A stretch of DNA of 64,000 bases from Areca catechu (lineage: Eukaryota > Streptophyta > Magnoliopsida > Arecales > Arecaceae), in NCBI GenBank assembly GCA_021397845.1, contig CM038051.1:17952827-18016826 (forward strand). The letters are read 5' to 3'. The notes below the pieces were generated by a model. The model worked only from the letters and a program-made list of their open reading frames with translations. It did no database searches and had not been told where the DNA came from. This document shows positions 47,866 to 58,615 of the stretch, piece after piece. A program made the position numbers and the translations under genes. How positions within the stretch are numbered: the stretch's first letter is position 1; every line of letters begins with the position of its first letter.

Positions 47866-49999
47866 GCTGAAACCTTTCCAAAATTATTTTTAGCCTTTTC
47901 AAGTTCTTCCATATCAATTCCAAAATCCATCTACTTGATTTTCTATTAATTTAAGGACATTCTTCAACTAAAGACATGTATTTCTTCTTTCAATATAGAT
48001 GAGTAATAAGATCTGATGAACATACTAAGACACACAATTAGTACTCATATATACTTAAGTATTTTGTCAATTATCAAAATCAAGATCAGAGTCAACACCA
48101 TCCTATTGTTAATGGTAGGGTGACTTCTCCTTCGATTGTAACTATCAAAAATCTAACCAATGAAATGCTTGCATGCTTCAATCAGTCAAGCGGCAATTCT
48201 ATCTTTTGAAAAGCATCATAAAACAAGATATTGACGGAATTTTTATTATCAATGAGATGGAGTGGTTCTATCCTCGTCTCACCATCCTTTCGGATTTGGA
48301 TAAAGAGCCCTTCCTCTAGGCACCAATTTGTTGCTATATCTCTCTAGTGATCAGGTTAATGAAGCAAGCCTCCCACCTAATCAGGGATTGACTTGATGTC
48401 GGGAAACTCCTCTATGCCATGGAAAACTTGCAAAGAACACACCAGGGATGGTCTCCGATGGAAAACCCTTTGATGATTAAGTTAACGGGAGAGGAAAAGT
48501 AGTAGGAAGGAGTGTAAGGGAGAGACTGAGACCGTTACTTAGGATTTCCTTTTTTCTCTTTATATAGAGAGAGTCAGAGTTTATTAGCGATAGAGGGCTT
48601 TACCTGACAGTGATTGCAAGAGATTCTGTGCTAAGACGAGCGGAGAATTCCTATCTACGTAACAATTCAGATCTATCATAATAAAGATGTCAGTGATAGA
48701 AAATAGCAGGGTAGAGAGCAGTCCACGAGTTGATAGCAACAATGCGGAGGCATGAACTGCTTCCCCATGAAGTCCATCATGGCTCGAAGTTGCGGGATTG
48801 TCGAGGAGAGAATTTGGTAGTGACTTTGGGCCGCCTTCCATATATGATCGATCAGGTTTGAGATGGACATCAGAGATTGGCTGACTGTCTATGATCAGGC
48901 AGGACAAATCTCATGATCGATTGCCAGTTGATGTCATTCCTATACATCAAGCCATCTAAGCTACCAGACATATGCCTCGCCACATCACCGAGATCGGACG
49001 GGTCATCCCCTCTACAACAGGAAGAGACGGGGACCAAAACAAAGGCAACAATGTATAAAGCTGGTGCAGTGCCTCTCACCATCGTTGACAATTTGTTTAT
49101 CCCTTGTCAAGGTATAGGCCCGTTCCTCGCCCCCCAATTTTGATATCGCACAGGAATGCCCCGGAATAAAAACTGTCTTTGGTTATAATCTTATTATTTA
49201 TTCTTTGGTAGGAACACCACAGAATAAGCTTATTCTTTGGTTATAATCGCAACAAAAGAGTCTCAGATCATGTCGAAATACTAGAAACACTAGCATTTAG
49301 CAAGGAACATGTATTAGAATTAGGGTATTCAGCTTAAGCAGAAAGCCAGTAAGTGGTATAGGCGGCCCCCAAATCCTGATCAAGTTCACATTCGAATCCA
49401 TACATGCCTTCGACAAGACTCAGAAAAACGCAACACCCAATCACCAGGATAAAGATAAAACGTTCCACTCGGCTACGGCAACAAACAAGTGGATCCCATT
49501 GGGCACGAAACAATAACCTCATATGCCCCTGCTTGCTTTTTTTCAATTAACCTTGGATCAGCCAAAACAACAGTAAAACTAGTGGGATCAGGAATCAAGG
49601 TTTTTCTGCAAAGAGGACCATGCTATCTCAGATGCTGGTTTTCTCTGTCCTCCGAGCCTTTAAATGACATTCGAGAATCAAATAAAATATTTGTTAAGTC
49701 TGGGACATCCATCATCGGTGGAAAGGTTCGATAAGCAATATCCTTATGTCTCTTAGAAAGTTAGAAATTACACATCTTACATTACAATGCACATCAGTCA
49801 TCTTAAACATATATAGAATATAATTCCAAGTACTCAGTGCCAAGATAAATAGATATCATATAAAACAGGACTAAAGAGATATGAGATTCCAAAAGGCAGA
49901 CAAGTATTACACGAGCCTGTAATATAATAATATAGGATGCCCACTAAAGAGAGGTGGTGCTAAAGATAGAGGTGGAGCTAAAGACATCACAAAGGATTC
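47866..49999. other. Intergenic, no gene recognised
   Basis: Frames at 48584-48907 and 49334-49546 (-) lack known domains. The part near 50000 may belong to the bHLH 3' UTR. Confidence 0.45.
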
Positions 50000-50400
50000 G
50001 ACAACATTATACCACCACAAAACAGCCACGCTCCACCAACCGTCCGCATATAGAGAGGGAAAATATAAAGGCACAGCTATGAGAGTCCAGACCCCAAACT
50101 TAAGCAACCAAGTCCCATGGGCAGCACCGGAGGCCCACCGGCAAAAGCAAAAGCAAAACCCTTTTCCTCCTCCGCTGCTACTCTTTTGCCCTCAATGAGA
50201 ACGATGCCGACACCCTCCCATGCTCGAATCATGCAGCATGATATTATAGTCGAAGTATGTCTTATCATTCTACAGTCATAGTGACAGCCATACATAGCAA
50301 CAAATACAAAAATTAACTCCTCAGAAACTTCTAATACTATAGAATACCTTCCATTTTATTTCCCCAGAGGTAGTTTCGAGATCACCGTGTTGCTCACCAC
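50000..50400 (-). other. Probable 3' UTR of the bHLH gene
   Basis: Directly follows the stop of the main ORF on the - strand, with no obvious splice acceptor. The far end is a guess: no unambiguous poly-A signal was identified. Confidence 0.4.
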
Positions 50401-51138
50401 TCATGTTTCATCAAAATTCTGTATCCCAAGCTGCATCATTTCCACCTTGAGGGATTTCAGATATTTAACAGCTTCATCAAGGACAGCAGGAGTATCCAAC
50501 TGATCTCCTCCAGGTATGATTCCTCTAAGAGCTTTCATCATCTTCCTCATTTTCTCCCTTTTCCTCTCATTGTTGCTCGCTCCACTAGAGGCTGACTTGT
50601 GAGCAGAAGCAATGTTTGACTTCAAACTGCTCATCGAGCAAGAAGAATCCAGGGGACTGCCTTCCCGGTTGCCAGGAGTGCGTCCAGTGCTGATGACATC
50701 ATCTTCTTCTTCCTCCTCTGAACTCAGCAATGCATCAATATCTTCAGTGTCCTCTTTCAGAGACGTTGAGTATTTATCATGGTTATCATTTTTGCCTGTA
50801 CTTCTGCCACCCATTTCTCCATGGGCAGCACAAATGTTGAAGTTTGGGGAATTGAACTTGTGGGCCAAGGCAGGATGAAACATGATCCGGTTTTTGTTAT
50901 CTGTCTGGTCAAATATGATGAAGTTCTTTGGGCAGGTTTCAGAGGGCTGAACCTCAAATCCATTAAGAGGACTGGCAAATCCATGCTTTGTCCCTGCTAG
51001 GTTGGCACCAAAAGCAGGTGCAGCAGGGGCATCATAGGCATAGTGACCACCCAAAGGGGTGTTATGAGTATAATCGCCCACTTCATATGCATCAGGAGGG
51101 AAGGACCTTCCAGAGAAGAATCTTGAGTCTCTCTGCAT
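50401..51138 (-). CDS. Atypical bHLH transcription regulator, SAC51/bHLH144-type (main ORF)
   Basis: A single-exon ORF of 245 residues. Family block PKNFIIFDQTDNKNRIMFHP at residues 70-89; acidic run SSEEEEEDD at 139-147; Ser-rich linker; bHLH at about 189-238 (ERKREKMRKMMKALRGIIPG, then DEAVKYLKSLKVEMMQLG). The basic part lacks the His-Glu-Arg pattern that contacts E-boxes, so it probably does not bind DNA alone and acts through partners. In Arabidopsis, SAC51 and its relatives (bHLH142-145 group) act in xylem development downstream of thermospermine, and their translation is held down by a conserved uORF. The same uORF is present here (51426-52293), which settles the family. The start is the first ATG of the frame after several short uORFs. 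The gene looks intact. Whether it is closer to SAC51 or to bHLH144 is not resolved. Confidence 0.9.
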   Translation of the reverse strand: MQRDSRFFSGRSFPPDAYEVGDYTHNTPLGGHYAYDAPAAPAFGANLAGTKHGFASPLNGFEVQPSETCPKNFIIFDQTDNKNRIMFHPALAHKFNSPNFNICAAHGEMGGRSTGKNDNHDKYSTSLKEDTEDIDALLSSEEEEEDDVISTGRTPGNREGSPLDSSCSMSSLKSNIASAHKSASSGASNNERKREKMRKMMKALRGIIPGGDQLDTPAVLDEAVKYLKSLKVEMMQLGIQNFDET

Positions 51139-51425
51139 GCGTCCCTATCAAATGGTCGAATACTGAGGTGCTACTACCAGTGCCGGCTTGATTGTTCTTT
51201 AGTATAAATATTTCAGCTTCTGTATTACACGTCTCAAAAGAAGATGTTGGATGCTCCTAATGACATGAAATAGATGGGCCACTGAATTATGCAAAGCTCA
51301 TGTGTTTATGTATACCGAGATAGTCTTCTTCCTGATCTCTTCTGCAACTTAGTTGTCTTTCAAAAGATCAATGGACAAAGTAACAAGGCAGGTCTACAGG
51401 TGTATTAGCTAAACTAACATTCAAA
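51139..51425 (-). promoter_or_regulatory. Leader between conserved uORF and main ORF, with three minimal uORFs
   Basis: Three ATGs on the - strand open very short frames: at 51420 (3 codons then stop), 51301 (4 codons, MSFA) and 51265 (10 codons, MSLGASNIFF). None overlaps the main start. They could further limit reinitiation at 51138. Confidence 0.6.
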
Positions 51426-52293
51426 CTACGTGACTGGCTTGAGCAACTGGCGGAAGTACTCAGCCTGTCAATTTTAAAGATGTCAATCCAATTACATTAT
51501 ATAAATCGGATGAAGAGTCAAACGAAAAAGAAAATAAGATGTTAAAACAAGCATAAATGATGATTCATACAATCAAATATGGCATAGAAACAGAGTACAA
51601 GTATTAAGCCAATAAAAAAGAATCATACCCTAACTACAGATCATCAATCCTGAAGTTTATTGTACCAAAGAAAAAACATTTATGTGCGCACACTATGTGC
51701 ATATGTGTGAATATATTACATGTGTGGGAGGTCAATGGGGAAAGAGATATCACGCAACATCTTAAGTTTAGAAATGAGAGTTCCCTTAATTCAGTGCAAC
51801 TAACATCTAATCACACAAGAGAGCTAAATACATCTAGGCCAAAAATATGAAATGGTGAAAGTACATCAGTAAGTTATTTATAACATGGATGTGTTTGGTC
51901 ATCATTCTGTTGTATAAGTCAATTTGAAGAGCATATGTTTTAATGTTTTATTATTTAGTCCTTTGGATTCCCTGTTCTAAAAACTAATAATTCAAGATCC
52001 AATATTTCTTTATGGGGAATCAAATATTAAAACAACCATGTGAGAGTTGGAATATTACATCTCCAAACAATGCATCTAAAAAAAAAAAAAGTTTAAGACA
52101 ACACATGCTATTAACAGTAATCAAAAATCAATACACGAAAATAGAAGTGGAAAAAGAAATACATCAAAAGAGAGTGAAGAATAACCTGACAAACTCGCAT
52201 CAATTGGTAGTAAACGATGATTCTAACATTCATCACGATCTCTCCTACTTCCTTCACGGTTCGATATCTCTTCAGAGTAACTGAAATGTACAT
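51426..52293 (-). CDS. Conserved-peptide uORF of the SAC51 family, spliced (48 residues)
   Basis: Two coding exons in the 5' leader: 52293-52186 (36 codons, MYISVTLKRYRTVKEVGEIV to LMRVCQ) and 51464-51426 (12 codons plus stop, AEYFRQLLKPVT). The 721-bp intron has a GTTATT donor and a GACAG acceptor, and joins the parts in phase 0 between CQ and AEYFRQLLKPVT. The C-terminal part is the signature of the SAC51 conserved uORF. In Arabidopsis this peptide represses translation of the downstream bHLH, and thermospermine relieves the repression. It ends 287 nt before the main ATG. No other ATG is seen earlier in its own exon. Confidence 0.9.
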
Positions 52294-52374
52294 CCTCACC
52301 TCTTCAAAACGCAGGATGACCCAAAACCTAACACAGAGGATCTCCTCTCAATGAATGAAATATACAGACTTCAC

Positions 52375-53153
52375 CTGCAAATTCCAGAGAATAAAAAAAA
52401 TTAAGTTTCATAAAATTCCTGGAAATATTTCCTATCATACAACCAATTCAACAATAACTGATAATTAAAGCATCAAAACGCAACCTTGACCAAACAAAAT
52501 TTGTAAGTAAATAAGGCGGCAGTAAAAAAGAGACCATACACAATAACCCGGAAGAAGACGACAAGGCGAACACATTTCCTGCTGCTGCTGTAACGAATTG
52601 AGAATGAAGGCACCCACGGCATGCTGGTTTATCTTATCTCCTTCCTGCAATCCTATTTTGCAATCAACTAAGTTCTCCTCGAATTCAGTAATAAGACAAA
52701 ACGGGCGCCAAAAAGAGAAGAACATAATTTCCATCCGAAGACATTATTTATCAAAGCAGATAACCAAAGGGAGGGGAAAAAAAATGAAATTAAAGACTCG
52801 CCCATCAATTTTTCAAACAACAACGCTACCCAAACCAAGCAAAAAGCTACATGATTTCAACTTCATTGAACTTATATATGTATTTTGGAAAAAAAAAAAA
52901 AAAATGAACTGCGAGCTTATCAAGCTCTAAGTAGCAAGCGGAATACCGAGAATCACAAATAAAATCCAGATCTATGGGAAAAAAATGCAACCTTTCGCCA
53001 AAACAAAAAGGAAAAAAAACTAAAAAACGGATATTAAAGCAAAAAAAAAAAAAAAAAAATCTATCGAGAGAACAGTGGGAAAACCCAAATAGGAAGTCAT
53101 AGAACCAAAACCTGATGCGATAAATCTTAGCAATCTAGTTCTAGAGTACTTAC
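52375..53153 (-). other. First 5'-leader intron of the bHLH gene (predicted)
   Basis: A strong donor GTAAGT at 53153-53148 and an acceptor ending TTTGCAG at 52375 frame a 779-bp intron. Exon 2 (52374-52186) contains the uORF start. The frames inside (52465-52734) are intronic. Confidence 0.65.
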
Positions 53154-53330
53154 AATAAGGGCTCGAAATAGAGAGGGGGGAGCTCAAAATCGGAACTTTG
53201 ACGCGCTTTTCGGACGAATTCGGAAAGCTATCCCACCGAGACACGAGAAGAAGAAGAACATAGGAAAAGGCGAGACCAAAGTTCGGACTTGGGGACGCAG
53301 GACGATAGAGATATAGGATGAAGGAAACCC
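53154..53330 (-). other. First leader exon of the bHLH gene (approximate)
   Basis: A non-coding leader upstream of the GTAAGT donor. The transcription start is not defined. If it lies above 53261, an additional 24-codon uORF (ATG at 53261) would be included. Confidence 0.5.
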
Positions 53331-53343
53331 GAGAGGCTAATGG

Positions 53344-53359
53344 CTAACCCTAGGGTTAG
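53344..53359. promoter_or_regulatory. Palindromic telo-box in the bHLH promoter
   Basis: CTAACCCTAGGGTTAG is a 16-bp perfect palindrome made of two back-to-back telo-boxes (AACCCTA). Telo-boxes are common near the start sites of plant translation-related and growth-related genes. Confidence 0.65.
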
Positions 53360-53651
53360 GTTTTTTGTGCCCTTTAATTAACCCTGGTTTTCCTTCTCCT
53401 TTTTCCTTTTTTCTTTTTCTTTTCTTCGCTTTAATCCGATTGGATTAGTTTAATTAATAATTAAGTGAATTAATAATACAAGGGGGATGAACATATGGGG
53501 GGATCCACCGAGGGGGATAAGAGGATTTTGAGCCGTTGGATCTGAGGCCTCGGGACTTGGGATCTCGCGTGGATCCCGGACCAGGGGACAGCAGTCGGAT
53601 CAAGTGCGTGCCGCTGTAGATTGCGGTGGGGACCGCTGGGGGACAGGGTGG

Positions 53652-53816
53652 CACGTGCGAGATCGTGGTTCGTGCGCTAGTGTCGGGGAGTGCATTTGAT
53701 GGTTCTGGTCGGGAACTCGGATGGGTCGGTGAACAAAATTTATTAATCTGACGGCGAAATAACGACCGTTAACGGCCGTTATTGCTCGCGTTACATTTTG
53801 CTAACAGAAGCACGTG
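53652..53816 (-). promoter_or_regulatory. Upstream elements of the bHLH gene: two G-boxes and MYB-type AACGG cluster
   Basis: CACGTG occurs at 53652-53657 and 53811-53816. Between them, 53761-53780 reads AACGACCGTTAACGGCCGTT, with overlapping AACGG cores on both strands, the core of MYB-recognised sites. They lie roughly 350-500 bp upstream of the likely start. Function is inferred from the motifs only. Confidence 0.4.
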
Positions 53817-54112
53817 CAATCCGCGTGAGACGGTAGTTTTTTTATTTCTAATTTAATCTAGATTTACATACATGCGTATATATTCCTGAATTTCAAAATG
53901 CATTTATGTTGTTTCTTTCTCGATGAACTTTATTTTTTTTTCAAATGAGATAAATTTCAAAATTTAGATGAACAAAGTGATTTTTCATATGAATACCATG
54001 ATATATAAATGATGGGAATCAGGAAATTCGTGCTTATATTAAAAAGAAATATTACATATATTAAAAAAAAATTAATAATAATTTTATTTTAAAATATATT
54101 TATTTAGAATTT
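53817..54112. other. AT-rich spacer
   Basis: No gene or regulatory site recognised. Confidence 0.4.
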
Positions 54113-54290
54113 TTTTATTAAAATTTTTAATTTTAATAAAATCAGTAATTTAATTTTTTTAGATTAAGATTTGTTGCCCTATTTAAAAAAAAAAAAAAAA
54201 AAAAAGCTTGAATATTAGTATTGGATTTTAGAAATATCTATTTTTATTTATTTATTTTTTTCTTTCACATCACGTATTAATTAGCATTAG
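54113..54290 (+). repeat. Left flanking repeat (probable LTR part) of the decayed gypsy element
   Basis: Shares TTAAAATTTTTAATTTTA, CAGTAATTT, AATATTRGTATTGGATTT-like blocks and TTTCACATCACGT with 58455-58615, in the same order. The LTR may extend toward 55140 but cannot be traced further. Confidence 0.55.
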
Positions 54291-55900
54291 AGCAAAGATT
54301 CCTAATAGTCATTTGCATTAATTACTGATATTACTTTTTCCAATTCAGCTGCTCCGAGCCTCCCACCCGATCCAGACTCACGAGGACAAATAAAAAAAAA
54401 AAAGAAAAAGAAAATAGGGAAGAAGAACAGGGAAGCTATCGACGTCATTTGCAATTCCTATGCTCCGCTTTCCTCCTCCATCGTATCACCGCCATCCCTC
54501 GTCACAGCATGATCACCTCTCCGCTTCCCCTCAGGTGCTAACGGTATCAGCAATCATAAGTCGAGCTCCATGTTTTTCTTTGGCCATCCAAATCGAAGCC
54601 TTCATTGCTGGAACTGTCACGATTGTCGTCGCGGAGCTTCCTTTCTTCTTCGAGAGGATCCCTAAAATCAGAACTACCTCTCCGCCTTTTTCTCCGAGCC
54701 TGCTTCGACACCACCATGAGGTACTTCCCAGAGTGGAAAAACCTCTTCATGAATTTCTGTCAACTCCTCCATCTCCATAGCGTCACCTTCACCCTAGCCA
54801 TCGCCGTCTTCCCCGACGCGGCCTTCCTCATCGTGAGTACCCATGGAAGAAAGGCCTAAAGAAGATAAAAAAAAGACAAAGCCCCCACCCCTCTCATTTT
54901 ATCGTGGTCCATGGGCTCTGTAGACCTTGTGGTCCATAGAATAGCCCATAGACCATGTGGTCTATATACCAGTCATAGACCCGGTCCACAGATCCCCAAG
55001 AAATACCTTCGAAGTTCTTACCTTTTTTTTTTTTTTGTTTTTGGCTTGCAAGCAGCTAAAAATTTTGAACCCATAGTACGATTTCTTTATTAAAATTTAG
55101 TTTTTTTAAATTATTAATTTTTTTTATTATTTAGGCATTTATTTTACCCACCATCATATTTTATCTATATATCTTTGCTATTACACGTACCAAACATATT
55201 GATATCATGTTTAATTCTATAAATTTATTATGAGCATCGTAGCTAAGTTTCTTAGTGATTATAGCTTTTAGTTTAAGATCTAACCCATCTTTGCTACCAT
55301 AACTATTGACAATCTGAAAGATACACGTACCATCACGAAAAAATAACTAAATTTGTCAAAAATATCCAAACGATATTTCAAAAGACTTTAAATCATATAT
55401 ACCAGTCAATAGACCAACTTCGCATCGAGACTAGTGAGCTTCATACTAATCAAGTTAATAACCACATAGACTTAGCAAATCTCATAGGTCAGCAAATAAA
55501 ATACCAACTATCTCTAAGAGAGTTAAGATTGGATAAATAATCACTGAAAGATGACATTTCTAATAGTCAACTTAACCATCAATCACCTTATCAGATCCTT
55601 AAAATCTATCAGAGTCAGAATCATGTCAGATATACCGGTCAGCCCTTTCCATCATCACAAATTTACACCAACCCCTCCAATTACACACCACTCCATAAAT
55701 ACCATTGAAAGTTCTCCTTGTCATAGGATTTCATAAATGGAAGTTAGGAATAATGAGTACGAATTGAATAACTATGACAGAGAAATGGAGCTATCAATTT
55801 TCATAGCTAGATATCCTGAGTAGCCTATTAGGTATATATAAAGTTATGGTACTTTAGATCCCAAGAACAATAATTTAGATCATATTCATCTAGATATGAG
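54291..55900 (+). other. Leader-side part of the decayed gypsy element
   Basis: Holds frame 54460-54780 (Ser/Pro/Leu-rich, no recognised domain) and a stretch repeating CCATAGACC/GGTCYATA near 54900-54980. No retroelement domain is readable before about 55926. Confidence 0.35.
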
Positions 55901-55925
55901 AATTTCGAGGAATCACTAAAAGAGG

Positions 55926-57252
55926 TTAATGTTGACATTACCTTTTATAATGGTAAATTAGATCCAAAGACATTCCACGATTGGATATAGGATCTAAAAG
56001 CTTATTTTGAGTGGTACCATGTGTCGAATGCATCTCATATTTGTTTTGCACAAATAAAGTTGGTAGTTCTACCAAGCGATTTTGACAGACAATTCAAAGA
56101 GATCTAGAGTGGTTAGGACATCTACCTATAATTCTTTTAAAGGAGATGAAGTTTAAATTTCGCTAGAAATATATTCCTATTTACTACAAAAATCAGTTAT
56201 TTGATTAATGGTATACTCTTAGGTAAGGAAACACTAGTGTCACTGATTATATGACTCATTTTGAGGACTTACAGTTGAAATATGATATCTCTAAATAATC
56301 ATAAAAAGTGATGTCTAAATTTATTAACAATCTAAGGACTAATTTGAAAAGAAAGGTTTTCTTGTATTCACTCGACTTTATAGGAAAAGCCTATCACAAA
56401 GCTTTAGAGATTGAAAAGTTTCATAAAATTTTAGCCCAAAAAATAGAAGGATTATTCCCTAATGACTTTGTACAATCTAGGTCTACTCTTGTTAATCATA
56501 TGAGTAATATTTTGCAACCAGCACTTTCTCATACAAGCCTACATCCCATAGTCACAAAGATCCTAATAGTATCACAGTCAGCTAGTTCCTTAAACATAAA
56601 ATACCACTTTTGTCATAAAAAAAGTCATATAGTTACTTGTTATCCATACCATACTTTAGCCATAGAGCTAAAATATGAGAAAATCTTATCAAAAAATATA
56701 CTAGAAGACTTTAACCCTCTAGAACCAGCTATTTCAGAGGAAGAGTATGAAAAAGATTGTGAGTTAAGATGATTGGTTAATGTCATGCGATATATAATTA
56801 CCACTCCTGCAGACTCTAAGTTATGGAAATGTACTAGTATTTTCTATACCTATGCCCAGTGTGGGAATAAGGTCTACAAGCTCGTCATTGATAGCAGCAG
56901 TTCCATAAATATTGTATTTAAACATGCCATTAGTAAATTAAAGCTGAAGCTCCAATCCCATCCTCATCCTTATCAAGTTGCTTAGATCGATAAAACATCG
57001 CTCTTTGTTAGTGAATGATGTTTAATTATGATTCAGATGGAAACTTATTCGGTCAAGATTATATGTGATGTATTATCCATGGAGGTAGCTAGTATCTTAT
57101 TAGGTCGATCCTGGATTTATAATGTACATGCTTATAATTTTAGTAGGAAAAATACCTATGTTTTTATGCATAATAAGAAGAAAATTATATTAAACTCAAC
57201 TAAATCTAGTACATCCCTGCCTTCAAAAAAAAAAGATAAGAATTCTCCTTAA
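55926..57252 (+). pseudogene. Chromovirus-like gag and protease, heavily decayed
   Basis: Gag is readable from VNVDITFYNGKLDPKTFHDW and AYFEWYHVSNASHICFAQIK through frame 56308-56772, with a zinc-knuckle remnant (HFCHKKSHIVTC; the first Cys is displaced). The protease follows at about 56873: KLVIDSSSSINIVFK (D-S-S in place of D-S/T-G), then VASILLGRSWIYNVHAYNFS and RKNTYVFMHNKKKIIL. The wording matches Ty3/gypsy chromovirus-type polyproteins. Many stops and frameshifts mark an old copy. It is richer in AT than the other elements, consistent with long methylation-driven decay. Confidence 0.7.
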
Positions 57253-57539
57253 ATTTCTAACCAGAAAAATTATAATATTTTAACTTATAAGAAATTTAAA
57301 AAGGAGAGTTTGGAGTTTGGAATCATGTTAGCAATCATTTCTAAGGGTGAAATTCAAATAATCTCAAATTTCTAAAATAACTTACTTCCCGAGATTAAAT
57401 GTGACTATGAAGTTCAATTTATAAATTATTTTTGGAAGATTCTTTAGAAATTGTTTGAGACCACTTTAAATTTTTCTTGACATTTCATGTCCAAATAGAT
57501 AGTCCAATAGAGATTGTCAATTATAATCTTAGTGATTTA

Positions 57540-58217
57540 CTTAGATATCTAGTTAGTGATAAAGCTGGCCTATGAAATTCATCGTTGTCTATAGTAGAAT
57601 TTGCTTATAATAGGTCAATGAATCGATTTACTGGCAAAAATCTCTTAGAAACTGGTCATAGCTTTAACCCTCACCGACCTATTAATCTTGTTTTTCTACC
57701 TATGAGTGACTATATTTCTAAGCCAGCCATTTCTTTTGCCAAATATATTCATAATATTTATATTGATATTAGACAAAAGATTGCTATGATATTGAAAAAT
57801 ATAAGATCGTTGCCGATACTAACCGTAGAAATATAGAGTTTAACGAGAGTAATTACGTGATGATTTATATCCGTCCAGAATATTATCTCCAATATACATT
57901 CAAAAAATATATGCTCAAACCACCGATCAATTTCTCATCCTTCATAAACTTGGACCTAATGTTTATTATATAAAATTACTTTCTGATTTAAAATTTAATA
58001 CAATTTTCTATGATGAAGATTTGCTACCTTATCGAAACATATTTGAGCCTCTTGCCAAGCTTGCAAGTGATCTCAAGGAGAACACTCAATCTCCTCCAAT
58101 GCCAGCTCCAATTCTTCTTTCACTCATGTCATCTTTGCTGGATCGTATTGAACACATTATCATTAATAAAGTTATCTTTCTTACTAATAAAGCATTTCAA
58201 GAATTTTTGATTAAGTG
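57540..58217 (+). pseudogene. Chromovirus-like integrase end and chromodomain-like remnant
   Basis: Frames read SIVEFAYNRSMNRFTGKNLL (the end of the integrase core), PINLVFLPMSDY, FAKYIHNIYIDIRQKIAM, HKLGPNVYYIKLLSDLKFNT and DLLPYRNIFEPL. At the end LLDRIEHIIINKVIF is in the place of a chromodomain. RT, RNase H and most of integrase between 57252 and 57540 are missing, so pol is internally deleted here as in the element at 4790. Confidence 0.7.
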
Positions 58218-58454
58218 ACATGACCATTCAAATTCAGATGCTTCTTGATTCATGAGAAAGAATTATGTCATGTTACTCTATATCTATTAAAGATTTACTT
58301 CAATTCTTAATCAAAGCCGAGTTCTTTCTAGTTAAAAGAGAATGATGGTAATTAAAAAATTCATACATATTTTAAAAGAAAGCATTATATACTTTGAAAG
58401 ATCCTAACCTTAACTCTATTTTAAAAAAAAAAATATTTATTTTATTTTATTATT

Positions 58455-58615
58455 ATTTTTATTAAAATTTTTAATTTTATTAGAACTCAGTAATTTGACT
58501 TTCATTAAATTAAAATTTGTTGTTGTATTTAAGGATATCTGAAGAAAAAGAAACTTTAATATTGGAATTGAATCCTAGAAATTTTTTTTTTTCCTTTCAC
58601 GTCCTGCACCAATAA
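58455..58615 (+). repeat. Right flanking repeat (probable LTR part) of the decayed gypsy element
   Basis: Counterpart of 54113-54290. It starts TTATTAAAATTTTTAATT-like and ends TTTCACGTCCTGCACC. Confidence 0.55.

Noticed and set aside
52465..52734. 89-codon - strand ORF in the bHLH leader region
   Set aside because: Lies inside the predicted first leader intron.
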